From contig CAZBYL010000048.1 of NCBI GenBank assembly GCA_964496275.1, forward strand, positions 1 to 17,176: a DNA stretch of 17,176 nt. The letters run 5' to 3'. Below the pieces are notes generated by a model. It ran no database searches. It was not told where the DNA came from and worked only from the letters and a program-made list of their open reading frames with translations. Position 1 is the stretch's first letter. Each line of letters begins with the position of its first letter. A program made the translations under genes and the position numbers. This DNA comes from CAZBYL01 sp964496275. Lineage in GTDB: Bacteria; Synergistota; Synergistia; Synergistales; Synergistaceae. Positions 6,894-14,763 of the stretch are shown here, piece by piece.

Positions 6894-7844
6894 GTGAAAG
6901 GCAAAAAAAGCTTAGAATTCGCCCTTTGGGTGGCATTAAGCGCCCTTATGTACATGGTTGGAATATCGGTTGCCATCGCAGCGCCCTTGGTTATCCTTGC
7001 CGCGCCCGTGCCCTTTATGATGATCGTTAGAAGATTCGGCCACAAAGAGGCGTTTATAGCGCTGTTCCTCTCTGTCGGTCTGATTCAGGTGCTTTCCGGA
7101 ACGGTATCCGCCATTATGTTTATGATAGCTTTTGCGATATTGGGAACCTCGATGGGAATGCTCTCTCTCAAAGCGAAGAGCGGCGTGGACTACATTGCCT
7201 CAGCTCTTTTTGCATCCGTAATGTCCAAAGTTGTCCTGATGGTGATATTCACAAAAATGGCAGGGGTTAATCCTTTTGTCCTCACTCCCGAAGCGGCCGA
7301 ATCCATGGTTAATTCTTTCTCCTCAGTTCTGAGCGGAGCGGGAATTTCTCCGTCGTCGTCATCTGTGCAGGACTATGCCAGAGAAATGGTCGAATCAATA
7401 TCCTTGCTCATGCCGACGATGCTAATACTTTTTGCGGCGCTGGATACAATTGTTTCCTACTCTGCCGTAAAATTCCTGCTCACGCGCTTCAACGACAACT
7501 CCTTTATCTCGCTTCCGCCGTTTGGTGCGTGGCGCTGCCCCAAAAATATTCTGTGGGCTCTTCTTGCGTCGCTCATCATGGACGTTGCGAGCAAAGCTTT
7601 TCCGGACCAACGTATATTCACCGTCATCTCGGTAAACCTTATGGAGGTTATGCGCGGGGTATTTATGATTGAAGGGCTCTCTTTGATGTGGTACTTTATG
7701 ACAAAGAAGGGCATCGGAAAATATGTAAAAATCGCGGCTGCGTCATTTTGTGTTCTATTCTCGCCCGCTTCGTATATATTATCTATGGTGGGAATCTTCG
7801 ATATCTGGTACGATTTGCGCAAACGCATAAGGAGGAAAAAATAA
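6894..7844 (+). CDS. DUF2232 (YybS-like) multi-span membrane protein
   Basis: 316 residues, strongly hydrophobic, with roughly seven to eight membrane spans (for example LWVALSALMYMVGISVAIAA, and further runs around residues 35-60, 65-100, 115-130, 175-195, 225-245 and 280-300) and a basic C-terminus (RKRIRRKK). Both its hydrophobicity profile and its place directly before rplI match the DUF2232/YybS family. In Bacillus, yybS sits in the same neighbourhood as rpsF-ssb-rpsR and rplI. The molecular role of the family is not established; it may be a membrane transport or S-component-like protein. The GTG at 6894 is chosen because GGAGG (6882-6886) lies 7 nt upstream; the earlier in-frame TTG 6849 and ATG 6876 lack such a site, and 6849 is in the terminator. 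Its stop touches the rplI ATG directly. Confidence 0.8.
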   Translation: MKGKKSLEFALWVALSALMYMVGISVAIAAPLVILAAPVPFMMIVRRFGHKEAFIALFLSVGLIQVLSGTVSAIMFMIAFAILGTSMGMLSLKAKSGVDYIASALFASVMSKVVLMVIFTKMAGVNPFVLTPEAAESMVNSFSSVLSGAGISPSSSSVQDYAREMVESISLLMPTMLILFAALDTIVSYSAVKFLLTRFNDNSFISLPPFGAWRCPKNILWALLASLIMDVASKAFPDQRIFTVISVNLMEVMRGVFMIEGLSLMWYFMTKKGIGKYVKIAAASFCVLFSPASYILSMVGIFDIWYDLRKRIRRKK

Positions 7845-8291
7845 ATGAAAGTTATATTAAAGCAGGATGTAAACAAGATAGGCAAGGCCGGAGAAATCCT
7901 TGAGGTCTCCGACGGTTACGGGCGTAATTACCTTATAGCCAGAGGATTGGCAGAAGAGGGCACACCCGGCAGACTTCGCGAAAACGAAGAGCTCAAAAAG
8001 ACCCAGAAGGTAAGAGATGACAAAAAGCTCAAACTTGCGGAAGAAGCCAAGAAAAAACTGAGCGGCAAAGTCGTGGCAATTAAAGTTAACGCAGGCGAGG
8101 GCGGCAAACTTTTCGGCAGCGTAACAACCGCTCAGATAGCGGATGCTGTGACATCATCCTACGGAGTTGCCGTTGATAAAAAGGATATTAAAATAGACGA
8201 CGCCGTTAAGCAGGCCGGAAGCTATGAATTTAAGGTGCGCTTTGCAACGTCGGTTGAAGCCGTAATGACGCTGAAAGTGGAGACTGAATAG
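7845..8291 (+). CDS. rplI: 50S ribosomal protein L9
   Basis: 148 residues, the normal length for L9, which binds 23S rRNA near the L1 stalk base and influences translation fidelity. The N-terminal domain opens MKVILKQDVNKIGKAGEI and carries the family signature GEILEVSDGYGRNYLIARGLA. A long charged Lys/Glu-rich connecting helix (about 45-80) leads to the C-terminal domain (about 80-148: KVNAGEGGKLFGSVTTAQIAD, then IKIDDAVKQAGSYEFKVRF). The ATG follows the preceding TAA without a gap, and GGAGG (7831-7835) inside the upstream gene serves as ribosome binding site. This indicates translational coupling. Confidence 0.97.
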   Translation: MKVILKQDVNKIGKAGEILEVSDGYGRNYLIARGLAEEGTPGRLRENEELKKTQKVRDDKKLKLAEEAKKKLSGKVVAIKVNAGEGGKLFGSVTTAQIADAVTSSYGVAVDKKDIKIDDAVKQAGSYEFKVRFATSVEAVMTLKVETE

Positions 8292-8292
8292 T

Positions 8293-9642
8293 TTGAACAA
8301 TATTGGCGGAGCAGACAGGATTCCGCCGTTTAACCTTGAGGCGGAGCGTGCCGTACTTGGCGCGGCTCTTATCGAAAGAGACGCGCTTATCACTCTTGTA
8401 GAGGGACTTTGTGCGGATGATTTTTATGACCCCAGACACAGAAGCGCGTTTGAGGTCATGTCTGCCATGTACACAAAAGAACTTGCCGTAGACGCCTTGA
8501 CCTTTAAGGACGAACTCGTAAAACAGGGTTTGGAAGAGCGGATAGGCGGGCTCCCATTTATAGGGGCTCTTTTAGACGCGGTGACGAATACCGCCAACAT
8601 TGAGCACCATGTCGGCATTGTCAGAGATAAATCAATACACAGAAGCCTGATAACTGTTGGCAGCGAAATATCCAGGCTCGGTTTTTCCGAGGATATGGAA
8701 GTGGACGAAGCCCTTGACACGGCGGAGCAGCGAGTTTTCGACATAGTTAAATCCGGCGGCAAGACCACAAATATCCGTGCTTCAAAGGATGTCGTAAAAT
8801 CGGCTCTTGCGGAAATTGAGAAGCGGCTTGCCGCAGGCGTATCTATGACCGGCGTGCCGACAGGTTTCAAAGTTTTTGACAAAATCTCCGGCGGACTTCA
8901 GTCCGGAGGGTTGTACATACTTGCGGCTCGTCCCGGTATGGGAAAAACGTCATGGGCGATTAATGTCGCCCAGTATGCGGCAATGCAGGAAAATATTCCT
9001 GTTCTGGTGTTCAGCCTTGAAATGTCTGCCGAGCAGATAGCGCAGAGAATGCTTGCAGCGGAGGCGGAAGTTAACCTAAACCAAATATGCGCTTCCAGAA
9101 ATATACAGAGTGACCAGTGGAATCTGCTCTCAAAGGCTGCCGGAAGAATATCCGTCTGCCCTCTCTATATCGACGACAGTTCCAACCTGAGCACTTTGGA
9201 TATGCGCGGAAGGTGCAGACGTTTCTTTGCCAAACATAAATCCGAAAAGGGGCTTGTCGTTCTGGACTACTTGCAGTTGATGAGTATTCCGAGAAAAATA
9301 GAGAACAGACAGCAGGAAGTGTCCGAAATATCACGTGCGCTCAAGGGAATAGCCAGAGAATTCAAAGTTCCGGTGCTCGCTCTCTCCCAGTTGTCCCGTG
9401 AAGTCGAAAAGAGAAAAGAGAGCAAAGTTCCGCTGCTTTCCGACCTTAGAGACAGCGGCGCCATTGAGCAGGACGCGGACATGGTTCTTTTCCTGTACAG
9501 AGATTCTTACTACAACAAGGAATCCGAAGATGCGAGCGCATGTCTCAGTGTTGCAAAGAACAGGAACGGCCCCACTCAGGATATCACTCTTATTTTCTTC
9601 AATGAATATGCTAAATTTAAAAATGCACTGGGCAACATGTAG
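8293..9642 (+). CDS. dnaB: Replicative DNA helicase DnaB
   Basis: 449 residues, the usual length, without an intein. Hexameric helicase that unwinds DNA ahead of the replisome and recruits primase. The N-terminal helical domain opens with PPFNLEAERAVLGAALIERDAL. After a linker the RecA-like domain shows Walker A ARPGMGKTS (212-220, Lys218), VFSLEMSAEQIAQRML, Walker B LVVLDYLQLM with Asp325, the LSQLSREVEKR segment and SDLRDSGAIEQDADMVLFLYR. The C-terminus is typical (AKNRNGPTQDITLIFF). The start is a TTG at 8293, one nt after the rplI stop, with a modest GGAG at 8279-8282; it places the N-terminus where the family expects it. The rplI-dnaB pair is widely conserved. Confidence 0.97.
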   Translation: MNNIGGADRIPPFNLEAERAVLGAALIERDALITLVEGLCADDFYDPRHRSAFEVMSAMYTKELAVDALTFKDELVKQGLEERIGGLPFIGALLDAVTNTANIEHHVGIVRDKSIHRSLITVGSEISRLGFSEDMEVDEALDTAEQRVFDIVKSGGKTTNIRASKDVVKSALAEIEKRLAAGVSMTGVPTGFKVFDKISGGLQSGGLYILAARPGMGKTSWAINVAQYAAMQENIPVLVFSLEMSAEQIAQRMLAAEAEVNLNQICASRNIQSDQWNLLSKAAGRISVCPLYIDDSSNLSTLDMRGRCRRFFAKHKSEKGLVVLDYLQLMSIPRKIENRQQEVSEISRALKGIAREFKVPVLALSQLSREVEKRKESKVPLLSDLRDSGAIEQDADMVLFLYRDSYYNKESEDASACLSVAKNRNGPTQDITLIFFNEYAKFKNALGNM

Positions 9643-9659
9643 CTTGGGAGGCTTTGAGG

Positions 9660-11510
9660 ATGAAAAACGCCCTGACAAACAGCGGCAAAAAAACTTACGG
9701 AAATAAAGGAAGCGCAGGAGGAGGATTTTTGTCTTCTTCCTTCGAAAAACCTTTGGTTCCCTCTTTCCTTTTTTATTACATGATATTCGTCGCTCTGACG
9801 CTTCCGAACCTCATCTTCTCCGGCACTACATGGTTCGACACCCTCCACATAATGAAGTGGGTCTTTGCCATGGTTCCGATAGCCCTTATATCGCTTGCAG
9901 GCGGAGTATCTCTCTGCCTGTTCGGAGAAGAGAGAACGGGTTTTAAACTTGATCCGTTCGGATGGATTTGGCTTCTGATGCTAGGTTACATCTCAATTCA
10001 GCCTGCATGGGTCAACATAACTTCTTGGTCCACCTTCGTCAAAGAATGGCTGTTTTTTGCCACGCTGTTCGGAACCTATGTCTTTTGCTACAACCTTTTC
10101 AAGGACAGCGGATACCACAAACTGGTACTTTGGTTTGCAAATATCAATGCCGCGATAAATGTAGTCTTTGCGGAACTGCTCATACGCAACATGAACGGTT
10201 CGTTCCCCTTCATTATGAACGTGCCCGGAAATTACATCGGCAACACGGGGCAGCAGGAGATGTTCGGGCTTTGGATGGCTATGGCTCTGATGAACGGCAT
10301 ATATCTTCATGTCGCGTTCGGAAACGAAGAGGGACGCTCTCACCAGAAACGGTGGATGCAGTTGGGCAACCTGTTTCTCCTTGTCGTAAACGCGTGGGGG
10401 CTGTGGAATTCCACCACAAGGGGCGGTATGCTCTCTCTGCTTGTCGGGACGGCAGTTCTTCTGATAATAGTTTTGAGAACGCAGGATAAAGCGAAACTAA
10501 AGAGAATGGCGCAAATGGTGTTCGTCATAATCTTTATGCTCGCTGCAACCTTGGGAATCGGCAAGATAACAAACGTCGGGCGTTCCGCTGCCCTAGTCTC
10601 AAAAACGGCTGATATGTTCGAGAACGCGGCAACCGTGGGCAACAGAATAGAAATATGGCGCAGCAGTTGGGCCGTATTTGCCAACGATCCGATAAGGGGC
10701 GTGGGAATAGGGCATTTCAAATGGCACTATCTCGACGGCCAGCGTATGGCTTTTGAGAAATATCCCGACACCGACTGGCAGTTCACTTACTGGGCTCACA
10801 GCGAATATATTCAGTGGCTTGCGGAATTCGGAATATTCGGAGGGATACTGCTTTTGATTGCCGGAGTATGGTGGCTCTGGAGCTTTGTCTCCGCCATGAT
10901 AATGAAAAAAGAGCTCTCGTCCGAAGCTATGTGGGCATGCTCCATGATTTTCCTAATATGGTTTGACGCTATTTTCAGCAGACCCTTCCACAGAATAGAG
11001 AATGTTCTTTGGCTTGCCTTTGCGTTTGCGATAGCAAACAGGGAGCTCCTGGTCTCTGAATGCAGGTGGACAGAGATACGCCACTCTTGGATTTTCCGAG
11101 TTTTGGGATTCTTCTTCGCCGTAATTTCTATATGCGGCCTGATCTTCCTAGGCACAGGACTTGTCGGTGACAAGTATCTCCGCAGCTCTGTCATGACGAA
11201 TAATGCGGGGCTTCAGGCATATCGTATAAGCAAAGCCCTTGCTCTGCCGATGGCGCGGGACGAGGCGGAAGAGCAGTACGCGTATCACCTTATGGCAGTC
11301 GCCAAGGTTACAGGAAAACAGGAAGACTGGGCAAAAGCCGTGAATCAGCTTTACAAGGCGTTCACGATAAGGCCTCAGGCAAAGCAGCTCATGGAACTTG
11401 TAAATTTTGCCTCTCAGACCAACAATCAGGAATTGCTCAGGCGGCTTGTCCCATACCTGAAGCCGGGTACATTCAGGACAGTGCCGAGTATTCCGGGCAC
11501 TTCAAAATAA
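9660..11510 (+). CDS. O-antigen ligase/Wzy_C-type polytopic membrane protein with C-terminal repeat-like domain
   Basis: 616 residues with about 11-12 predicted membrane spans. The Wzy_C family hallmarks are present: NSTTRGGMLSLLVG near 250, then in the large periplasmic loop GNRIEIWRSSWAVFANDPIRG and GVGIGHFKWHY (about 325-350) and AHSEYIQWLAEFGIFGG (about 379-395). Members transfer lipid-linked glycans to lipid A-core (WaaL), polymerise O-units (Wzy), or glycosylate pilins and other proteins (PilO/PglL). After the last span (about 480-500) a soluble tail of roughly 110 residues, helical and TPR-like (AKAVNQLYKAFTIRPQAKQL), probably lies in the periplasm. ATG 9660 is chosen, with GGGAGG 8 nt upstream, over the in-frame TTG at 9654. 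The gene lies between dnaB and gspJ, 17 nt and 6 nt from its neighbours. Lipopolysaccharide ligase versus protein glycosyltransferase cannot be settled from the sequence. Confidence 0.83.
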   Translation: MKNALTNSGKKTYGNKGSAGGGFLSSSFEKPLVPSFLFYYMIFVALTLPNLIFSGTTWFDTLHIMKWVFAMVPIALISLAGGVSLCLFGEERTGFKLDPFGWIWLLMLGYISIQPAWVNITSWSTFVKEWLFFATLFGTYVFCYNLFKDSGYHKLVLWFANINAAINVVFAELLIRNMNGSFPFIMNVPGNYIGNTGQQEMFGLWMAMALMNGIYLHVAFGNEEGRSHQKRWMQLGNLFLLVVNAWGLWNSTTRGGMLSLLVGTAVLLIIVLRTQDKAKLKRMAQMVFVIIFMLAATLGIGKITNVGRSAALVSKTADMFENAATVGNRIEIWRSSWAVFANDPIRGVGIGHFKWHYLDGQRMAFEKYPDTDWQFTYWAHSEYIQWLAEFGIFGGILLLIAGVWWLWSFVSAMIMKKELSSEAMWACSMIFLIWFDAIFSRPFHRIENVLWLAFAFAIANRELLVSECRWTEIRHSWIFRVLGFFFAVISICGLIFLGTGLVGDKYLRSSVMTNNAGLQAYRISKALALPMARDEAEEQYAYHLMAVAKVTGKQEDWAKAVNQLYKAFTIRPQAKQLMELVNFASQTNNQELLRRLVPYLKPGTFRTVPSIPGTSK

Positions 11511-11516
11511 GATGCA

Positions 11517-12176
11517 ATGAAGTGTGGACGATCTGCCGCTTTTACGCTCATAGAGATAATGCTTGCCGTGTCGCTTGCCGGTATCATCGCAGCCACGGCA
11601 TTGGCTCCTCTTGTGTTCACAGTAAGCTCTTTGGGCGACGCTCAGAAAGAGTGGAACAAAAAAAACAGAGGTCGAGCAGCGGCAGACCGCATATTTCGTG
11701 ATGTGCGCAATTTAGTCGAAAACCCATCTTTTTCCTCTCTGAAAATAATTCATAAAGAGGGTCTCGCCGTTCAAAATGATGACAGGCTGCTTGTGTGGAC
11801 GGGCGCTTCCGCAAAGGAGGGCTTTCCCGTCTCCCTTGTTGTGTACAAGGTTGTAGTGGGAACGGCTCTTAACGGCGAAAAAACAGGTCTGTACAGGTGG
11901 ATAATCAAAAGTATGCCCTCAAAGGCTCAAGACGATGTGAAATCCGGAGACAAGGCTACCGTAAGAGAGACTCCGATGGATTTGGACACGGAGACCTTGA
12001 AGGCGAAGGATGGGCGTCTTATTTTGGACGGAGCGGACGGACTCTCTTTTTCCGTTTGGAACGGCAGTGAGTGGGTCAGAGAGCATGACGGATCGTTTCC
12101 GCAGGCAATGCGCACGGAAATAGGGACAAAGGGGAAAAAGTACAGCCATGAAGAATGGTTTCCGGAAATACGCTAA
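11517..12176 (+). CDS. gspJ: T2SS minor pseudopilin, GspJ-like
   Basis: 219 residues. Type IV pilin-like N-terminus: an 8-residue leader MKCGRSAA, then FTLIEIMLAVSLAGIIAATAL, with Glu at mature position +5 and a hydrophobic helix. The residue before the cleavage point is Ala, not the near-universal Gly, so processing by the prepilin peptidase may be less efficient. The globular part ends with LSFSVWNGSEWVREHDGS, a pattern matching the GspJ C-terminal strand with W-x-x-x, and PQAMRTEI. GspJ, K, I and H form the tip of the pseudopilus. Placement directly before gspK supports J. No clear ribosome binding site is seen; the gene starts 6 nt after, and in the same frame as, the upstream ligase stop. 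It overlaps gspK by 29 nt. Confidence 0.75.
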   Translation: MKCGRSAAFTLIEIMLAVSLAGIIAATALAPLVFTVSSLGDAQKEWNKKNRGRAAADRIFRDVRNLVENPSFSSLKIIHKEGLAVQNDDRLLVWTGASAKEGFPVSLVVYKVVVGTALNGEKTGLYRWIIKSMPSKAQDDVKSGDKATVRETPMDLDTETLKAKDGRLILDGADGLSFSVWNGSEWVREHDGSFPQAMRTEIGTKGKKYSHEEWFPEIR

Positions 12177-13077
12177 GCGGAGCGGCTTCATACTTTTGTC
12201 TGTAATGATTTCAGTGACACTGCTGCTGACGTCGGCAATGGCGTTTGCTTGGTTTGCAAGAACGGAAGCTAAAAGAACAGAAACGGAAGCCATGATTTTA
12301 AAATCAAGAAGTGTCGCCGAGATAGCCTGTTCCGTTGCCGCCGAAAAAATAGCAAAAGACAAAAACGGCTATGACAGCAGGACGGAAATTCTCTATTCCC
12401 CGAATGTCCCCACGAGAATAGTGTTGGGGGACTACACCGTTACCTTTAGCATAGAGCCGCTTGATAACAAAATACCCGTCAAAGGTCTGTTTCTTCCAGA
12501 CGGAGTTACCATGCGTACAGAGTATGAGGATGCGTGGAATAATATCTGGAGCATAATAAAACAGCCCGACCTTGCTGTCCTTGCCTTGGACTTCATGGAC
12601 AGTGACTCAAAGCAGAAACTTGGTGGCAGTGAGAGGGCAAACAACATAAACAGGCTTGTATCGGACCTTACGGAGCTGAAACTTATACCCGAGGTGACCG
12701 ATGAGATTCTTTACGGAAGTAAGCAGGCCCCACTCTCCTTAAATACATACCTTACCGTATATGGCAAGGAAAAAATAAATATAAATGTTGCAAGTCCGTC
12801 GGTACTTGCTATACTTGACGCACGCATAGGCGAAAGTGTAGCTCAAAATATTGCTGCGGCAAGACTGGCATCTCCGTTGAAGAGTCTTGATGACTTAAAG
12901 AGAGTGCCCGGTTTTCCAGCTGCCGTGGTAACTAAACGTGCAAATATTTTGGGGTTCGAGAGCACCTTTTTTCGAGTCCTTATGAAGGTAACGGATAAAT
13001 CAAAGAGAGAACGCAATTACAGTATCGTATTGCAGCGAGGCGGGGCTTCGTGCAAGATCGTGCGTTGGGAGGAGTAG
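12148..13077 (+). CDS. gspK: T2SS minor pseudopilin GspK
   Basis: 309 residues, near the usual size for GspK, the largest minor pseudopilin, which caps the pseudopilus. The leader ends RSG13, followed by F14ILLSVMISVTLLLTSAMAF. Mature position +5 is Ser rather than Glu, a known GspK peculiarity. The large periplasmic region contains the inserted helical domain typical of GspK (about 130-190), the hallmark KININVASPSVLAIL near 210-225, and a helix-hairpin-helix-like LKSLDDLKRVPGF near 244-256, ending in a beta-rich piece with RNYSIVLQR. The start lies within gspJ (29-nt overlap) and has only a weak, distant purine-rich stretch, so coupling to gspJ translation is likely. Confidence 0.9.
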   Translation: MKNGFRKYAKRSGFILLSVMISVTLLLTSAMAFAWFARTEAKRTETEAMILKSRSVAEIACSVAAEKIAKDKNGYDSRTEILYSPNVPTRIVLGDYTVTFSIEPLDNKIPVKGLFLPDGVTMRTEYEDAWNNIWSIIKQPDLAVLALDFMDSDSKQKLGGSERANNINRLVSDLTELKLIPEVTDEILYGSKQAPLSLNTYLTVYGKEKININVASPSVLAILDARIGESVAQNIAAARLASPLKSLDDLKRVPGFPAAVVTKRANILGFESTFFRVLMKVTDKSKRERNYSIVLQRGGASCKIVRWEE

Positions 13078-13081
13078 CTTT

Positions 13082-14299
13082 ATGGAAATAAAAAACAGTT
13101 TTTCTGTTTTTAAGTCAAATAAGGAAAAAGCTTCTTCTGTCTCGGCAAAAAAAAGAAGTATTCGCAAACTGAAATTTTTTACCCCCGAGTCCGCGCTTTC
13201 TTCGGCAAAAGAAGCACATGTTTATGGGGAAACTTATGTCCTGCTGCTTCCTCTGAGAACTCTCGTATCCTACCCTTTTACACTCCCATTTGGACGCAAA
13301 GGAAGGATGCGCGAGGCTCTGTCCTTAAAATTCAGGCCTGTGCTTGGCGAGAGGGAGGAACTTCTTTCGCTTGTTCCGCAGGTCACACATCAGACTTCAA
13401 ACTCAACGGACGGGATTGCCTGGTTCGTCTCAAAAAGTGAGATAAAGGAATGGGAAGCCGAGTATGGCACGGATTTTGTATTCTGGCCTGCGCCGATGGC
13501 TTTTATGCCTGATGATGGGACTTCCTCGCTTGTTTTGTGTGAAGACGAATCCGGTGCGTGCGCCGCGTGGTTTGACGGCGGCGTGCCGCTTCTCTACAGG
13601 TGGATGCCGAAAGCTCCCGATGCGGCAGAGTCCCTGTCGGAACAAATGTACTCATACGCGAAGAGTCTGGGGCGCCCAATCGAATCCGAGAGAATTGTAA
13701 ACTTAGACGGCATATCATCCGCGGAACTCAGCTCGGCCGCGTCAGAGGAACTTTTTTCCGAGCGGGGGCTTGACACATTAAACCTCTCATCCAAAGGTGC
13801 GGACAATGCAAAAGAACTTGAAAAATTTTTAAGCGCAGGTTTCAAAACTGTAAAAATAATGTCCGTACTCGGAGTTATATTTCTTGTTATGTCCGCCCTT
13901 CTGCTTGCCTCCGCATATTCAAACAGAGACTCTTTTGACTCCGCTCCGTCGCAGATATACAAAACAACCTTCGGAACCGACAGCCGCAACCCTCTGAGAG
14001 CCGCACTCAAAGAACTCAAGCTCGTTACGGGAGAAGGGGCGCAGATGTCTTTTGAACAGACACTCAGCAACTTCTCGTCAGCATGGAAAGCGGCAAACCC
14101 ATCATCTTCCATAACAATGGATTCTATAAGGTACGGAACGGAACATACTGAAATACAAGGACTTGCAGACAGTACCACCTCTATCGAATCTCTGAGGGAC
14201 GCTCTTGCCAAAAACGGATTTGTCGCCAAACTCGGAGACGTTCAGCAAGTTCCAGGCTCGGGACTTCGTTTCTCGATCACTCTCATGGGGGCTAAATAA
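13082..14299 (+). CDS. gspL: T2SS inner-membrane platform protein, GspL-like
   Basis: 405 residues. GspL is a bitopic inner-membrane protein whose cytoplasmic actin-like domain binds the ATPase GspE and whose periplasmic ferredoxin-like domain pairs with GspM. Visible here: a large hydrophilic N-terminal part (about 1-255) with alternating strands (YVLLLPLRTLVSYPFTLPFG, GIAWFVSKSEIKEWE), one clear membrane helix at about 257-278 (VKIMSVLGVIFLVMSALLLA), and a periplasmic domain of about 125 residues. Overall similarity to model GspL proteins is weak by eye; topology, size and position between gspK and gspM carry the call. The ATG at 13082 has a strong GGGAGGAG (13067-13074) 7 nt upstream. The first 35 residues are lysine- and serine-rich and probably disordered. 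Confidence 0.8.
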   Translation: MEIKNSFSVFKSNKEKASSVSAKKRSIRKLKFFTPESALSSAKEAHVYGETYVLLLPLRTLVSYPFTLPFGRKGRMREALSLKFRPVLGEREELLSLVPQVTHQTSNSTDGIAWFVSKSEIKEWEAEYGTDFVFWPAPMAFMPDDGTSSLVLCEDESGACAAWFDGGVPLLYRWMPKAPDAAESLSEQMYSYAKSLGRPIESERIVNLDGISSAELSSAASEELFSERGLDTLNLSSKGADNAKELEKFLSAGFKTVKIMSVLGVIFLVMSALLLASAYSNRDSFDSAPSQIYKTTFGTDSRNPLRAALKELKLVTGEGAQMSFEQTLSNFSSAWKAANPSSSITMDSIRYGTEHTEIQGLADSTTSIESLRDALAKNGFVAKLGDVQQVPGSGLRFSITLMGAK

Positions 14300-14763
14300 T
14301 GATTAAATTTGAAGAACTCAGAGAGATACCCGAAGCCGTAAAACTTGGCAAGCTTGCCGTATTTGCATGCGGACTCTGGCTGCTTGGGCTTGTCGTACTT
14401 TCAAACGCACTCTTTTTGATGCACACAAACGCCGAACGCCTGCGTGAAGCGGACGGAGTGCTGAACGTGGCTACTGTGGTAAAGTCATATCCCGCCCGCA
14501 GCTACGCATCCGGAAAAGAACCGCTTACGGCAGTATCCGAAATAGTAGATTCATTAGGTGTCAAAGACAGAGTATCGCAGATGTCATCAAGCGCTTCGGG
14601 GCTTGTTGTTCAGATAGACAGGCTGTATCCGGAAGAACTCACAAACCTGGCCGAGGGGCTCTCAAAGAGCGGACTTTCCGTGTCCACAGCCGAAATAAGG
14701 GCAGCTACGGGCAAAGAAGGACGCCTCATCACCGCCACCTTTGCACTGGAGGGCGTTAAATGA
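14299..14763 (+). CDS. gspM: T2SS inner-membrane platform protein, GspM-like
   Basis: 154 residues, within the GspM size range. A short cytoplasmic N-terminus is followed by a single membrane helix (about 19-40, LAVFACGLWLLGLVVLSNALFL), a coiled segment, and a periplasmic domain with alternating helices and strands (VSEIVDSLGVKDRVSQM, LVVQIDRLYPEELTNLAEGL), consistent with the ferredoxin-like fold through which GspM dimerises and binds GspL. Primary-sequence similarity in this family is low, so topology and position do most of the work. The start ATG overlaps the gspL stop by one base (TAATG), with GGGG at 14287-14290. Confidence 0.75.
   Translation: MIKFEELREIPEAVKLGKLAVFACGLWLLGLVVLSNALFLMHTNAERLREADGVLNVATVVKSYPARSYASGKEPLTAVSEIVDSLGVKDRVSQMSSSASGLVVQIDRLYPEELTNLAEGLSKSGLSVSTAEIRAATGKEGRLITATFALEGVK

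Noticed and set aside
6407..7045. 212-codon minus-strand open frame covering rpsR and the terminator region
   Set aside because: It runs antisense to ssb, rpsR and the DUF2232 gene start, with no domain seen; chance frame.
8293..9642. Possible intein or unusual insertion in dnaB
   Set aside because: DnaB often carries inteins at Walker A, but here the length is normal and all motifs are continuous.
13594..14229. 211-codon minus-strand open frame inside gspL
   Set aside because: Ser/Leu-rich, without motif, fully inside the plus-strand gspL frame, which has the correct topology and a strong ribosome binding site.
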